Shown here one piece after another: positions 1 through 7,113 of a stretch of DNA of 10,232 bases. The stretch covers positions 1-10,232 of the forward strand of contig JAFYNU010000259.1 in NCBI GenBank assembly GCA_017547975.1, in the 5' to 3' direction. Source of the DNA: Clostridia bacterium. Lineage in GTDB: Bacteria; Bacillota; Clostridia; Oscillospirales; QAMX01. The notes beneath the pieces were generated by a model that saw only the letters and a program-made list of their open reading frames with translations, did no database searches and was not told the origin of the DNA. The number at the start of each line of letters is the position of its first letter. The stretch's first letter is position 1. The position numbers were made by a program, and so were the translations under genes.

Positions 1-3000
1 CTTTTGGACGGTTTTGCTCGCTTCGGCACTGGTGTAGGCCACCACCCCGGTGGTGTATTGCCACAGCTTCACGTCGGGATTCAGGGTAAATTTCTTTTCG
101 CTGTAGCTTCCGTCGGTGAAGGTGGTTTTGGCAACCAGGGCGAAGATACGCCCCGAATCCTTGGTCAGGGGAACCGACGCCGCCTTTGCCATGCCGGTAA
201 GAGAGAAGGCAATACTTCCGGCGGGCTTGTTGATGGGTACCGACTGGTAGATGCGCTTACTTGCGGTAATGCTGCCGGTCAAGCCGTAGGCATTGCCGCT
301 GACACCGCCGGTTTTGTAACCATCGGTGGAGGTGGAAAGTCCGCTTCCGGTCCAGACGGTGGAGCTGGTATCTTCAAAGGAGGAGTTTTCCAGAAGGTTG
401 TATTCGTTGACCGTCAGCCCGGTTTCCAGCTGTGCTGTGTCGAACCAGGCGCTCCCGCTTCCGGTGGTTTTCAGAATCAGCTCGGTGCTTCCCTGGGGAG
501 CCGTGAAGCTGACCGAAAGACGAGTGTAGTCTCCCTCGGTGGTCAATGCCGAGCTTGCGGCAAGGGTGGTGCCACCATTTTTGACCTCCAACTGGGGATT
601 TACACCATCGGCTCCGGTTTTGACGTAAGCCGAGAAGGTGTAGTCCCCGGCGGAAAGGGTTACCGTCCGGGATGCGCTGGCTTCGCCTGTGAGCTTCATG
701 GACTTGCTGCCGAGTCGCGGATTTTCGGAAACCACCGAGGCTCCGCTTCCCGCCGTCCATGCACTGGTGGAGGCTTCGAAGCTGGTATCGGTGAGAAGGT
801 TGTTAACGTGATGGGCTACCGCCGACATGCCGGTCAGCTTGTTGGCCTGGGCGGTTTTGGTGTCCGAATCGGTATAGTCGTACTTGGTGGCGCCACCTGT
901 CGCATCGATGATGCAGGTGGTTCGGCCAATGTTGTCGAACTGGTAGGTTTCGCTCCGTCCGCGGTTGTCGGTGAATTCGGTGTAGTTGTAGCCGGTGTAG
1001 GTCATGGACAGGCTGTTGCCCTTGGTGCTGTCGCTGACGGTGCCGGTATTGTTGTATTCAGTGACCTTGATGACACGGCTCTTTTCTGCCGCATCCCCTG
1101 TGGTGGGGTATTCATACACCAGGGTATATCCATCCCGGGCAACCACCTTGGAAAGCTTGTTATTGGTATAGCTGAAAGAGGTGTAGGTGTCGTCGGGGTA
1201 GGTGATCCTGGTCAGAAGGCCGGTGCTGTCGTAGGTCAGGCTGGTGGTGCGTCCCGACGAGTCGGTTACCGACGTGAGACGGGTGCTGCTGTCGTAATAC
1301 AGGGCGGTACGCCGTCCGGTGCGGGTGGTGGAGGAGTGGTATCCAGCCGAGCCGTCGTGCACCTCGTCCACGTAGCTGGAACCCACGTAGTAGTATTGCA
1401 GGTAGTTGCCGTCGCTGTCGTAAAGGCGGCGAACCTTACCGCTGGAGGTAAAGCTGATCTTTTCGCCGTTGGCCATCTCCAGCATGTATTTTTCCGAAGC
1501 GCTGTTGGTGCTGGAATACACCGTCAGGGTCAGATCAAGGCCCTCTTCATCTACGTATTTCCCGCTGGTGCCGCTGCTTTTGAAATAGTGCTCGGTACCA
1601 TCGGTGTCGGTGTATTTGTAGCGGAAGCCTGCAGCGTACAGGGATTTGACCAGAGCATCCGCGGAGGAACTGGAAAGTGCTTCAATGCTCTGGGCATAAT
1701 CCAACCGCCAGCCCAAGCCCGCTTTCATGGCACCCGAATAGGCACCCGCCTGGTAGCCGTTGTAGACTACGTGTACCGACATGGGAACCATGTTGCCGCT
1801 GTCGGCCATGATGGGAGCGATGAAGACCAGGTTGCCGGTGTAGTCGTTGACGTAGCCCTCCCCGGAGGAACCGGCGGATTGGTTGTGGTAGGTCCAACGG
1901 GATTCCAGACCCTTGTTATTCAGATAGGACACAACCAGATTGGGCCAATGTTCGGGATAGGAGCTGTTGTTACGGGAAACGAAGCTGGTTTGCACCATCC
2001 GATCTTCTTCGGTGGAGGAAAGGCAGATGCCGTAGTTGTCGTAACTGCCGTTGTACCATCCCTTGGTCAGTTCCGAAAGATCGAAATCGCGATAGGTTTT
2101 GGAACTGACCTCTTTGGTTTCGATGTACTCTTCGATTTCGTTCGAAACCGCCGGGAGACCTGAGAAACTCTTGGAGTTTCGGATGGTGGCACCGGGCCAA
2201 TCCTCGGTGACGCGCTTGACCTGAATGGTCATGGATTTGCCGTTGGAGGCATAGTAACCGGTGGAGGTTTGGTACTGGGAAAGAACCAGTTGACCGCCGA
2301 TGACCATATCCCCGCTGGAAAGCTCGGGCAAAGCAAACCGCAGGAAGGCTCTTGCCTTGCCGTAAGAGTGAGTTTTACCTACAACCAGGGTGCCGTAGGG
2401 ATAACTGCTCCAGGAATACAGGGCGGAAGCGTCATCCGATGCATCCTCGATCACTTCGAAAACGTAGGGGTCGATCTTAATGGGGTAGGTACGGGTCTTT
2501 TCGGCAAGCCAGGAGGTGTCGGCGCTGACCTGGATGGTCATTTTGCCGCTTCTGGTGCTCATGAGTTCCAGGTCGGCATTTTTGCTGATGACACCTGCGG
2601 CATCCTCCGCAATGGGAGCCCCAAGGGTGGCAATGTCTTTGCCATTCTTGGCCAGCACGATGGTGTTACCCGATTGGGTGGCGGTCATACCGCTGATGTC
2701 GTAGGTGACCTGGTAGGAAGTGGCGGCCGAGGCGTTTTTCAGGATGATATCCTCCTTGATCCCCTCCGGTGTAACGGTATATTGTACGTCGGTGTTATCA
2801 AAAAGGTTTTCGTAGGTAATGACTCCGGTCAGGTTTTGAAGAATGGCCGGGGACGACTTGTCGGCGGTGGCAGATGCTGCGGAAAGCCCGCTTTCTACCG
2901 TTGGCGTGATATCTGCCGCTCCGTCTTCGTAGTACCAGGAAATGGTGTTTTCTCCGATTTTGTAGCTTGCCAGATGGTTGTTGCCCGACTTATAGGCAAG

Positions 3001-3372
3001 ACGAACATCCACCGGGGAAGAAAATGGAGTATAAAAAAACTCGCCATCACTTGATTGCAAAGTAAGGCGATTATCGATCGGTATCCAATTGGAGTTTTCG
3101 GTGGGCTTCCAGTGCACGCGGGTGCCGTAGGACACGGCTTTATAGGTGCCGTCGGCACACAGAAAGTGCTTGACGGCCTCTTCGCGCTTGGTCTTGTCTT
3201 CGGCGATGATCCCGTCAAATGCATCGTTGGAGTTAACCTGGGTTGGGGTTGTGAGGTCCGGCTCGGTGGAGGTGATGTGCTTGTCATCGGTGGCAAAGAC
3301 GCCCACTGGCACAAACTGAACCAGAAGTGCAAAAATGAGCACAAAGGAAATGGTTTGTATACTGCGTTTCAT
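1..3372 (-). CDS. Secreted RHS/YD-repeat protein with DNRLRE region and carbohydrate-binding-like modules (C-terminus beyond window)
   Basis: This frame is open for 1124 codons from an ATG at 3372 to base 1, so the gene is truncated by the window edge. The start is supported by AAAGGGA seven bases upstream and by an immediate Sec signal peptide: MKR, a hydrophobic stretch to about residue 25, and a likely cut after VFA (27). Residues about 300-487 resemble the DNRLRE domain of Firmicute RHS proteins (beta-rich, with KARAFLRF and a WPNLVVSY end). Residues about 490-640 carry the RHS-core lead-in, including GLGWRLDY. Residues about 640-835 hold YD-type repeats such as YDSDGNYLQYYY and TDSSGRTTSLTYDS. 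Two tandem modules beginning NLLTDTSFE (about 856) and NLLENSSFE (about 991) resemble CBM4/9-like jelly-roll domains. Family knowledge: such proteins form large secreted shells, some delivering variable C-terminal toxins. The C-terminal payload is outside the window, so toxin versus adhesin/wall role is open. Confidence 0.93.
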   Translation of the reverse strand, partial: MKRSIQTISFVLIFALLVQFVPVGVFATDDKHITSTEPDLTTPTQVNSNDAFDGIIAEDKTKREEAVKHFLCADGTYKAVSYGTRVHWKPTENSNWIPIDNRLTLQSSDGEFFYTPFSSPVDVRLAYKSGNNHLASYKIGENTISWYYEDGAADITPTVESGLSAASATADKSSPAILQNLTGVITYENLFDNTDVQYTVTPEGIKEDIILKNASAATSYQVTYDISGMTATQSGNTIVLAKNGKDIATLGAPIAEDAAGVISKNADLELMSTRSGKMTIQVSADTSWLAEKTRTYPIKIDPYVFEVIEDASDDASALYSWSSYPYGTLVVGKTHSYGKARAFLRFALPELSSGDMVIGGQLVLSQYQTSTGYYASNGKSMTIQVKRVTEDWPGATIRNSKSFSGLPAVSNEIEEYIETKEVSSKTYRDFDLSELTKGWYNGSYDNYGICLSSTEEDRMVQTSFVSRNNSSYPEHWPNLVVSYLNNKGLESRWTYHNQSAGSSGEGYVNDYTGNLVFIAPIMADSGNMVPMSVHVVYNGYQAGAYSGAMKAGLGWRLDYAQSIEALSSSSADALVKSLYAAGFRYKYTDTDGTEHYFKSSGTSGKYVDEEGLDLTLTVYSSTNSASEKYMLEMANGEKISFTSSGKVRRLYDSDGNYLQYYYVGSSYVDEVHDGSAGYHSSTTRTGRRTALYYDSSTRLTSVTDSSGRTTSLTYDSTGLLTRITYPDDTYTSFSYTNNKLSKVVARDGYTLVYEYPTTGDAAEKSRVIKVTEYNNTGTVSDSTKGNSLSMTYTGYNYTEFTDNRGRSETYQFDNIGRTTCIIDATGGATKYDYTDSDTKTAQANKLTGMSAVAHHVNNLLTDTSFEASTSAWTAGSGASVVSENPRLGSKSMKLTGEASASRTVTLSAGDYTFSAYVKTGADGVNPQLEVKNGGTTLAASSALTTEGDYTRLSVSFTAPQGSTELILKTTGSGSAWFDTAQLETGLTVNEYNLLENSSFEDTSSTVWTGSGLSTSTDGYKTGGVSGNAYGLTGSITASKRIYQSVPINKPAGSIAFSLTGMAKAASVPLTKDSGRIFALVAKTTFTDGSYSEKKFTLNPDVKLWQYTTGVVAYTSAEASKTVQK

Positions 3373-3577
3373 ACTCGTGTCCCTTTCTCGAAAAAGTAGG
3401 TCGTTCGGATGGATGTCGTAGGAATGATCTCTTTTGGGGGATGGGGAGGCCTGGGTATGCGGTGGCGGTTTTGCTAATAGACGGAATACCGGGAAATTTA
3501 TGGACTGTCAGCAAAAACAGCCGAACGGGAATGCGGTCAACACATAAATACCACCTGCTTTCCTGTTGGGGTGCTAT
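3373..3577 (-). other. Long untranslated leader of the RHS-type gene
   Basis: About 205 bases separate the predicted transcription start (near 3577) from the ATG at 3372. I see no convincing coding frame and no riboswitch class I can name. The only signals are the ribosome binding site next to the ATG and several short GC-rich complementary stretches. The length suggests post-transcriptional control, but this is inference. Confidence 0.35.
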
Positions 3578-3583
3578 GGCATT

Positions 3584-3612
3584 AGTATAGCAGATGATGC
3601 GAGTTAATTCAA
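3584..3612 (-). promoter_or_regulatory. Sigma-A-type promoter for the RHS-type gene
   Basis: Read on the minus strand, TTGAAT (3607-3612) lies 17 bases from TATACT (3584-3589). The -10 is preceded by TGC, which makes an extended -10. The match to TTGACA/TATAAT is four of six and five of six. It is the best promoter between the HTH gene and the RHS start. Confidence 0.6.
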
Positions 3613-3782
3613 ATGTAAATATATACAATGTTTTTGACAGAATTCTGTGCATGATGCCGAGAAAAACGCAATTATATCGAGAGAACAAATTGAAAGATTT
3701 GTTGATTGGGTTAAAATAATGGCGAATGGTAGACTGCTATAACCAGAGTTATTGTTTGCAGTGGTATTCAATGGAGATGTGA

Positions 3783-4208
3783 TCACTCATCCAATTCATC
3801 GGTCCCGCGACTTAAGGGAGCGTACCCGTAATCGGACAAGTATTGGTTAACTGCTGACAGCGGTTGTTGGTACATGGTGTTGAGGAGCAATTCATATAGG
3901 ACGTCCTCGGGCGTGCAGGTAAAGGAAATGCCGTACTTCGAAAAGAGATCCTGTTGCAGTTTGGGTTCCAGTTGCAGACCGATACACAGGGCAAAGATGT
4001 TTGTCCTGGTGGTATGATAAGAGGGATTGGATCGAAGTCGTTGAATGGTGCTCTCGGAGACACCGCTTTTGGATACAAGCTGCTCGATGGTGAACCCCAA
4101 TCGACGCATGTGTGCTTTCAATGTTTCGCTTGGGGACGCGGGAAGAGAGTACAATATTTGAGATAAACGCTCGGCTTCGATTTGATAATCGTAATCAGAT
4201 GGCTGCAT
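3783..4208 (-). CDS. XRE-like helix-turn-helix protein
   Basis: A 141-residue protein, small and soluble. Residues about 35-82 read as an XRE/Cro-type DNA-binding fold: LGFTIEQLVSKSGV forms helix 2 and the turn (Gly49), SESTIQRLRS is the recognition helix, and IFALCIGLQLEP fits the closing helix where such repressors typically have a 'lA.aL.v' pattern. The C-terminal 50 residues (EDVLYELLLNTMYQQPLSAVNQYLSDYGY) have no domain I recognise and may be for oligomerisation or sensing. The ATG at 4208 has only a poor Shine-Dalgarno. It lies one base after the stop of a small upstream ORF that has a good one, so coupled translation is likely. The codons preceding the ATG in this frame are open back to a TAA at about 4254, with no standard start codon. 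Targets are unknown; autoregulation or control of the downstream secreted gene is plausible. Confidence 0.8.
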   Translation of the reverse strand: MQPSDYDYQIEAERLSQILYSLPASPSETLKAHMRRLGFTIEQLVSKSGVSESTIQRLRSNPSYHTTRTNIFALCIGLQLEPKLQQDLFSKYGISFTCTPEDVLYELLLNTMYQQPLSAVNQYLSDYGYAPLSRGTDELDE

Positions 4209-4209
4209 G

Positions 4210-4269
4210 TCAAAATACTCGATAAAGTGAATCGGATGCGGTCGTACGATGCATTAATTTTGCTGTCAT
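4210..4269 (-). CDS. 19-residue upstream ORF, translationally coupled to the HTH gene
   Basis: On the minus strand, AAGGAG (4275-4280) sits five bases from an ATG at 4269. The frame runs 19 codons to a TGA at 4210-4212, with one base between that stop and the HTH gene's ATG at 4208. The peptide begins MTAKLMHRTT and ends YRVF. It could be a coupling leader peptide whose translation delivers ribosomes to the HTH start. Alternatively it is the true N-terminus of the HTH protein, split off by a one-base frameshift: both frames stay open across the junction. I recognise no family. The ribosome binding site is seen directly; that a peptide is made is inferred. Confidence 0.45.
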   Translation of the reverse strand: MTAKLMHRTTASDSLYRVF

Positions 4270-4315
4270 CTTTTCTCCTTGCGATATAAGTAGGCCTGGA
4301 GGAGGTTTAGAAAGA

Positions 4316-4370
4316 ATGAAGACTACAGGTGGAAACGAACAAATGTTCTTTCTGCCTGTAGTCTATCATG
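4316..4370. repeat. Long interrupted palindrome overlapping a promoter (operator or terminator-like hairpin)
   Basis: ATGA-AGACTACAGG (4316-4329) pairs with CCTGTAGTCT-A-TCAT (4355-4370), with one bulged base. Inside it GAAACGAAC pairs with GTTCTTTC (one bulge), leaving an AAAT loop. On the minus strand the right arm overlaps the -10 of a TTGACA promoter, which favours a protein-binding operator. It could instead help end transcription of the nucleotidyltransferase gene, whose stop lies about 90 bases upstream on the same strand, but the U-tract after the hairpin is poor on both strands. Confidence 0.7.
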
Positions 4371-4388
4371 TTGAGATTATTTTGTCAA
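4360..4388 (-). promoter_or_regulatory. Sigma-A-type promoter for the small ORF and HTH gene
   Basis: On the minus strand a perfect TTGACA (4383-4388) is followed after 17 bases by TAGACT (4360-4365, four of six to TATAAT). The predicted start is near 4353, giving a leader of about 85 bases to the ATG at 4269. The -10 is inside the right arm of the palindrome at 4316-4370, so a bound protein would occlude it. Confidence 0.55.
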
Positions 4389-4459
4389 GAAGAATTTTTG
4401 GAATGTTAATTCTAAAATTAAATTAATGCTGGTTATGATGGGAAATGACATAGGGTTCC

Positions 4460-5881
4460 TTAAATAAACTCCTTGGAAGTGAACGGGTTGACTTGATGAA
4501 TAGGCTGAATGTGAACCCTTGCGTTTATTCCACCAGGGATTGTAAAGGAGAGCTGGTCGGCTAACGGGAGGGAATCGGTTTCATAGTAGCACCGAGATAA
4601 TTCATCTTCCTGGCAGATACCAAAGGTGGCAGGATCCCACAAGAAACGATACCCGTCGTCTTTACTTAGTGTAGCATGATCTTCGCCGACCTGAAGGATG
4701 TATTCGAAGTCTTCGGAAGGAGCTTCAGGGGAATATACGTTGATACTATACAGATTGCCCGGACGGAGATTTCTTGTTGTGATGGTAATGCAGTTGTTTT
4801 GTGTTGTGATTTCGAAGCCACTCGGGGCATAATCTATCTTTTGACAGATCAATTTTCCTACAAGCGAATCCAGGGATGCCTTCAAATTGGAGGAGAACAG
4901 ATAATCCTCCGGGGGAATCTGGCGAAACAAACGGCACACCTGGGCAAGGGGCGTTTGGGGAAGTTCGTTGCAAGGAATAACAGGAAAACCAAAATCAACT
5001 CCGGGGAAGAGCCACTCGATCAAACGCAGGGTGTACTGTAGTGGGTGGTGGTTGCCGTGGCGATTGGCAAGGTCACAGAGCAGGTCGGGTTGAATGGAAT
5101 CTTTATGCTTGTGGGCAAAGAGAGCAATGTCCACAAGATTCATGGTTACGTTCTGGTGCTTGAATGGTTTCTTGACGAAGAGATACAGAATCGTGTCAAG
5201 ACATTGATGGGAGATCATGTGCATCGCCATGATGTATAGGTGATCTGTGGGGCTCGGAACAGAAAAAACCTCATCGCCAATGGAAACCTGCCGTGTCCGG
5301 TCAAGGACCTCGGCGGTGTAGTCATCATCCCGGCGAGCATGACCAAGAAATTCATAGCTACATTCGAAGGGGAATACATGGATCTCCAAAGCAATGCTGA
5401 TGACCTTGCCTCGGATCTCATATTCTTTATAAATTGCCCGGAGGTGATGGTGTCCGTTTCGGATGCGCATCATGGGATCCCGATCCAACGCATTTCCGCC
5501 TTCTTTGTAGTGGAAGCCGGATCGAAGCAACAGCGAAAGAAAATGCTCCGCATCCGAAATGTGAATCAAAATATCCACGTCCCGGGAAATGCGGGATGCA
5601 GGGGGATCGTAGACTTCATAGGAAACCCCAAGCCCTTTCAGAAAAGCATGGCGAATGCCGTGTGTTTTGCAGATCTGCGTCAGATCGCTCATGCAAGCCA
5701 AGAGGAAGGGATTCATTTGGTGTTGCTCAGAAATGGCGGCGGCACGCAGGACCTTGTAACGCACGTCTCTTTCCGGTGGGAACATTAACAGGCGATTTGC
5801 TTGCAGGAAGGTGTCGAAGGGGACGTTTTGGGTCTCACATCTTGATGCTAAGGCGGGCTGTAATAGTTTTATTCTGGACAT
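4460..5881 (-). CDS. Nucleotidyltransferase family protein (NTP_transf_5-like) with an extra C-terminal domain, RiPP-cluster type
   Basis: A 473-residue protein. The N-terminal two thirds match the uncharacterised nucleotidyltransferase family seen next to HprK-like kinases in lasso and other RiPP clusters. Visible signs are HAFLKGLGVSYEVYD (78-92), an Arg-Asp-x-Asp metal-binding motif at SRDVDILI (D101, D103), and a downstream acidic/His strand ALEIHVFPF (E166, H168). Residues about 210-300 (PTDHLYIMAMHMISH) fit the helical part of the family. Residues about 330-473 form a separate beta-rich region with no family I can name, so the protein is longer than a minimal family member. The ATG has AGGAG six bases upstream and its own promoter. 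It is transcribed divergently from the radical SAM operon, consistent with a tailoring role: transfer of a nucleotidyl or sugar-phosphate group to the peptide. The substrate is unknown. Confidence 0.82.
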   Translation of the reverse strand: MSRIKLLQPALASRCETQNVPFDTFLQANRLLMFPPERDVRYKVLRAAAISEQHQMNPFLLACMSDLTQICKTHGIRHAFLKGLGVSYEVYDPPASRISRDVDILIHISDAEHFLSLLLRSGFHYKEGGNALDRDPMMRIRNGHHHLRAIYKEYEIRGKVISIALEIHVFPFECSYEFLGHARRDDDYTAEVLDRTRQVSIGDEVFSVPSPTDHLYIMAMHMISHQCLDTILYLFVKKPFKHQNVTMNLVDIALFAHKHKDSIQPDLLCDLANRHGNHHPLQYTLRLIEWLFPGVDFGFPVIPCNELPQTPLAQVCRLFRQIPPEDYLFSSNLKASLDSLVGKLICQKIDYAPSGFEITTQNNCITITTRNLRPGNLYSINVYSPEAPSEDFEYILQVGEDHATLSKDDGYRFLWDPATFGICQEDELSRCYYETDSLPLADQLSFTIPGGINARVHIQPIHQVNPFTSKEFI

Positions 5882-5913
5882 GATTAACTCCTGTGTGGAT
5901 GGGTTTCTTTTAT

Positions 5914-5940
5914 ATTATACCAGATTGGAACGGAGGTCAA
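5914..5940 (-). promoter_or_regulatory. Extended -10 promoter for the nucleotidyltransferase gene
   Basis: On the minus strand TTGACC (5935-5940) precedes a perfect TATAAT (5914-5919) by 15 bases. TGG directly before the -10 gives an extended -10, which would compensate for the short spacer. The predicted start is 25-30 bases from the ATG at 5881. Confidence 0.65.
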
Positions 5941-6039
5941 GAGGATATTGCAAAAACAGTAAATGGAAAATGAAAAAAATAAAAATTCCCTCTTTACAAT
6001 TAACCTGAGATGTTATATAATAGAAAACAGCAGATTGGA
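5921..6039 (+). repeat. Pair of direct repeats CAGATTGGA flanking the divergent promoter region
   Basis: The 9-mer CAGATTGGA occurs at 5921-5929 and 6031-6039. The first copy is in the spacer just upstream of the leftward -10. The second lies just past the expected start site of the rightward promoter. This placement suits an operator pair for one regulator acting on both promoters, but two 9-mers in about 180 bases could also be chance. Confidence 0.4.
5993..6021 (+). promoter_or_regulatory. Sigma-A-type promoter of the RiPP operon
   Basis: TTTACA (5993-5998) is 17 bases from a perfect TATAAT (6016-6021). The predicted start is near 6028. That leaves only about 11 bases before the upstream ATG at 6039 but about 35 before the GTG at 6063, which supports the later start for the first gene. 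Confidence 0.75.
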
Positions 6040-6046
6040 TGAGTGT

Positions 6047-6053
6047 AAGGAGG
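6047..6053 (+). promoter_or_regulatory. Ribosome binding site that decides the regulator start
   Basis: AAGGAGG lies inside the frame opened by the ATG at 6039, so it cannot serve that ATG. It is nine bases before GTG 6063, and only three before the alternative GTG 6057, which makes GTG 6063 the likely start. Confidence 0.7.
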
Positions 6054-6062
6054 AGTGTGGCA

Positions 6063-7112
6063 GTGCGGCTAAACGAAGAACTTGGAATACTTTTTGATAT
6101 GGTTTGTTTCGGGAATACGTATTTTAATCGGGAACAAATTGAAATGAAATATGAAAAAGAAGAGTGGCCGATTGAACTTCGTATGAAGGCTTATCAAGAA
6201 ATTGAAGCAAAACTGGGAGCCATTTCTTCTGTGTTGGGGTTGTTTTTCCACTCGGGAGAATCTGCAGAATCTGTTGTGGGCGTTTTCGCGAATAAAGCAA
6301 TTGCATCTGGGGATGTTGGGGTGGAGATGTTCTTATCCAACTTTGATGATGAAAACCAGGTTCTTAGCATGCTTGTATCGGCATTTTTCCCTGATCTTGA
6401 CGAAAAAAGAAAGCGGAGATTAAGTTCGAGAGACCTTCCTCTGTGGTATCAGGTTTGCGAAGAGACAGCGATTTCTTATGAAATTAAGATGGCACTGCTT
6501 TATTTGGCCGCCAGCTACGAAACTGTGTGCCTCCAGATTCGGACAGAATTGTTCCGGATTTATAGAGAGGTGAAAGCCTACCACACAGCACACAGAGATG
6601 CCATTGTTGCTGTAAGGGATAAATTTATGAATTGGGATTCTGTCAAGCAATTGGCCGGACAATTTCAAGTGGACTTATCCGATGTGAATGAAGGTGCCCT
6701 GATAGTGGGTGTATCCCTACTGAATCCCGCAGTGACCTTTATGGGTGAAACTCAGAATAAAGTTATCCTTATTTGCGGAAGCAGCTATGCTTTGCCGGCA
6801 AAAAAAGAAGTTAAGAATATCGACATTGGTATTGCGGATTTCGTTGTAAACTGCGGGTCTAAACAGAAGGTAGACATTCTCTTTTTGTTTCGGGAACATG
6901 GGGAGTTAACGGCGGCGCAGTTGGCGAGGCTTCTGGGAGTATCTGCGCCCATGGCATGGAGATACGTGGAAATGCTCCGTGAGAATAAGGTCCTCGTTGT
7001 AAAACGGCAGGAAGCCAAAAACATATACTATAGTCTCAATTCAGATTACTTCTACGGGGTGTTACATTCTGTGGAGGAATTTGTAAAATGCTTTGATGAA
7101 AAGGAGAAATAA
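6063..7112 (+). CDS. ArsR-like winged-helix transcriptional regulator, first gene of the RiPP operon
   Basis: A 349-residue protein from GTG 6063, chosen for the AAGGAGG nine bases upstream; the ATG at 6039 would add eight residues and has no Shine-Dalgarno. The C-terminal 85 residues look like an ArsR-type winged helix: KVDILFLFREHGELTAAQLA for helices 1-2, GVSAPMAWRYVEMLRENKVL for the recognition helix and the start of the wing, then VVKRQEAKNIYYSLN as the wing. The N-terminal 250 residues are mostly helical with no family I recognise, and no membrane segment is seen; it could be a ligand- or peptide-sensing part. Its AT-rich composition differs somewhat from the enzyme genes that follow. 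It ends one base before the precursor ATG, so it and the precursor share a transcript. It plausibly controls the divergent promoters next to it. Confidence 0.8.
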   Translation: MRLNEELGILFDMVCFGNTYFNREQIEMKYEKEEWPIELRMKAYQEIEAKLGAISSVLGLFFHSGESAESVVGVFANKAIASGDVGVEMFLSNFDDENQVLSMLVSAFFPDLDEKRKRRLSSRDLPLWYQVCEETAISYEIKMALLYLAASYETVCLQIRTELFRIYREVKAYHTAHRDAIVAVRDKFMNWDSVKQLAGQFQVDLSDVNEGALIVGVSLLNPAVTFMGETQNKVILICGSSYALPAKKEVKNIDIGIADFVVNCGSKQKVDILFLFREHGELTAAQLARLLGVSAPMAWRYVEMLRENKVLVVKRQEAKNIYYSLNSDYFYGVLHSVEEFVKCFDEKEK

Positions 7113-7113
7113 T

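Noticed and set aside
4..2163. Very long open frame on the plus strand opposite the RHS-type gene
   Set aside because: Gly/Val/Ala-rich translation with no domain, no ribosome binding site or ATG context. It mirrors the codon bias of the minus-strand gene, which has a signal peptide and clear domains.
2269..3054. Plus-strand open frame continuing the antisense shadow
   Set aside because: Low-complexity translation with no motifs, lying wholly opposite the RHS-type gene.
3604..3786. 60-codon minus-strand frame overlapping the HTH stop (GTGA)
   Set aside because: Although the overlap resembles coupling, the GTG has no ribosome binding site, the translation is Cys/Ser/Ile-rich with no protein pattern, and the region contains the promoter of the next gene.
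4318..4428. 36-codon plus-strand frame starting with ATG after GGAGGAGG
   Set aside because: The frame spans the palindrome and promoter of the opposite strand, the spacing is long (10 bases), and its tail is simply translated AT-rich sequence.
4676..5788. Several plus-strand open frames opposite the nucleotidyltransferase gene
   Set aside because: No ribosome binding sites or domains; the minus-strand frame carries the NTP_transf_5-like motifs over its full length.
6039..6062. ATG at 6039 as the start of the winged-helix regulator
   Set aside because: It lies only about 11 bases from the predicted transcription start and has no Shine-Dalgarno; AAGGAGG inside the frame points to GTG 6063.
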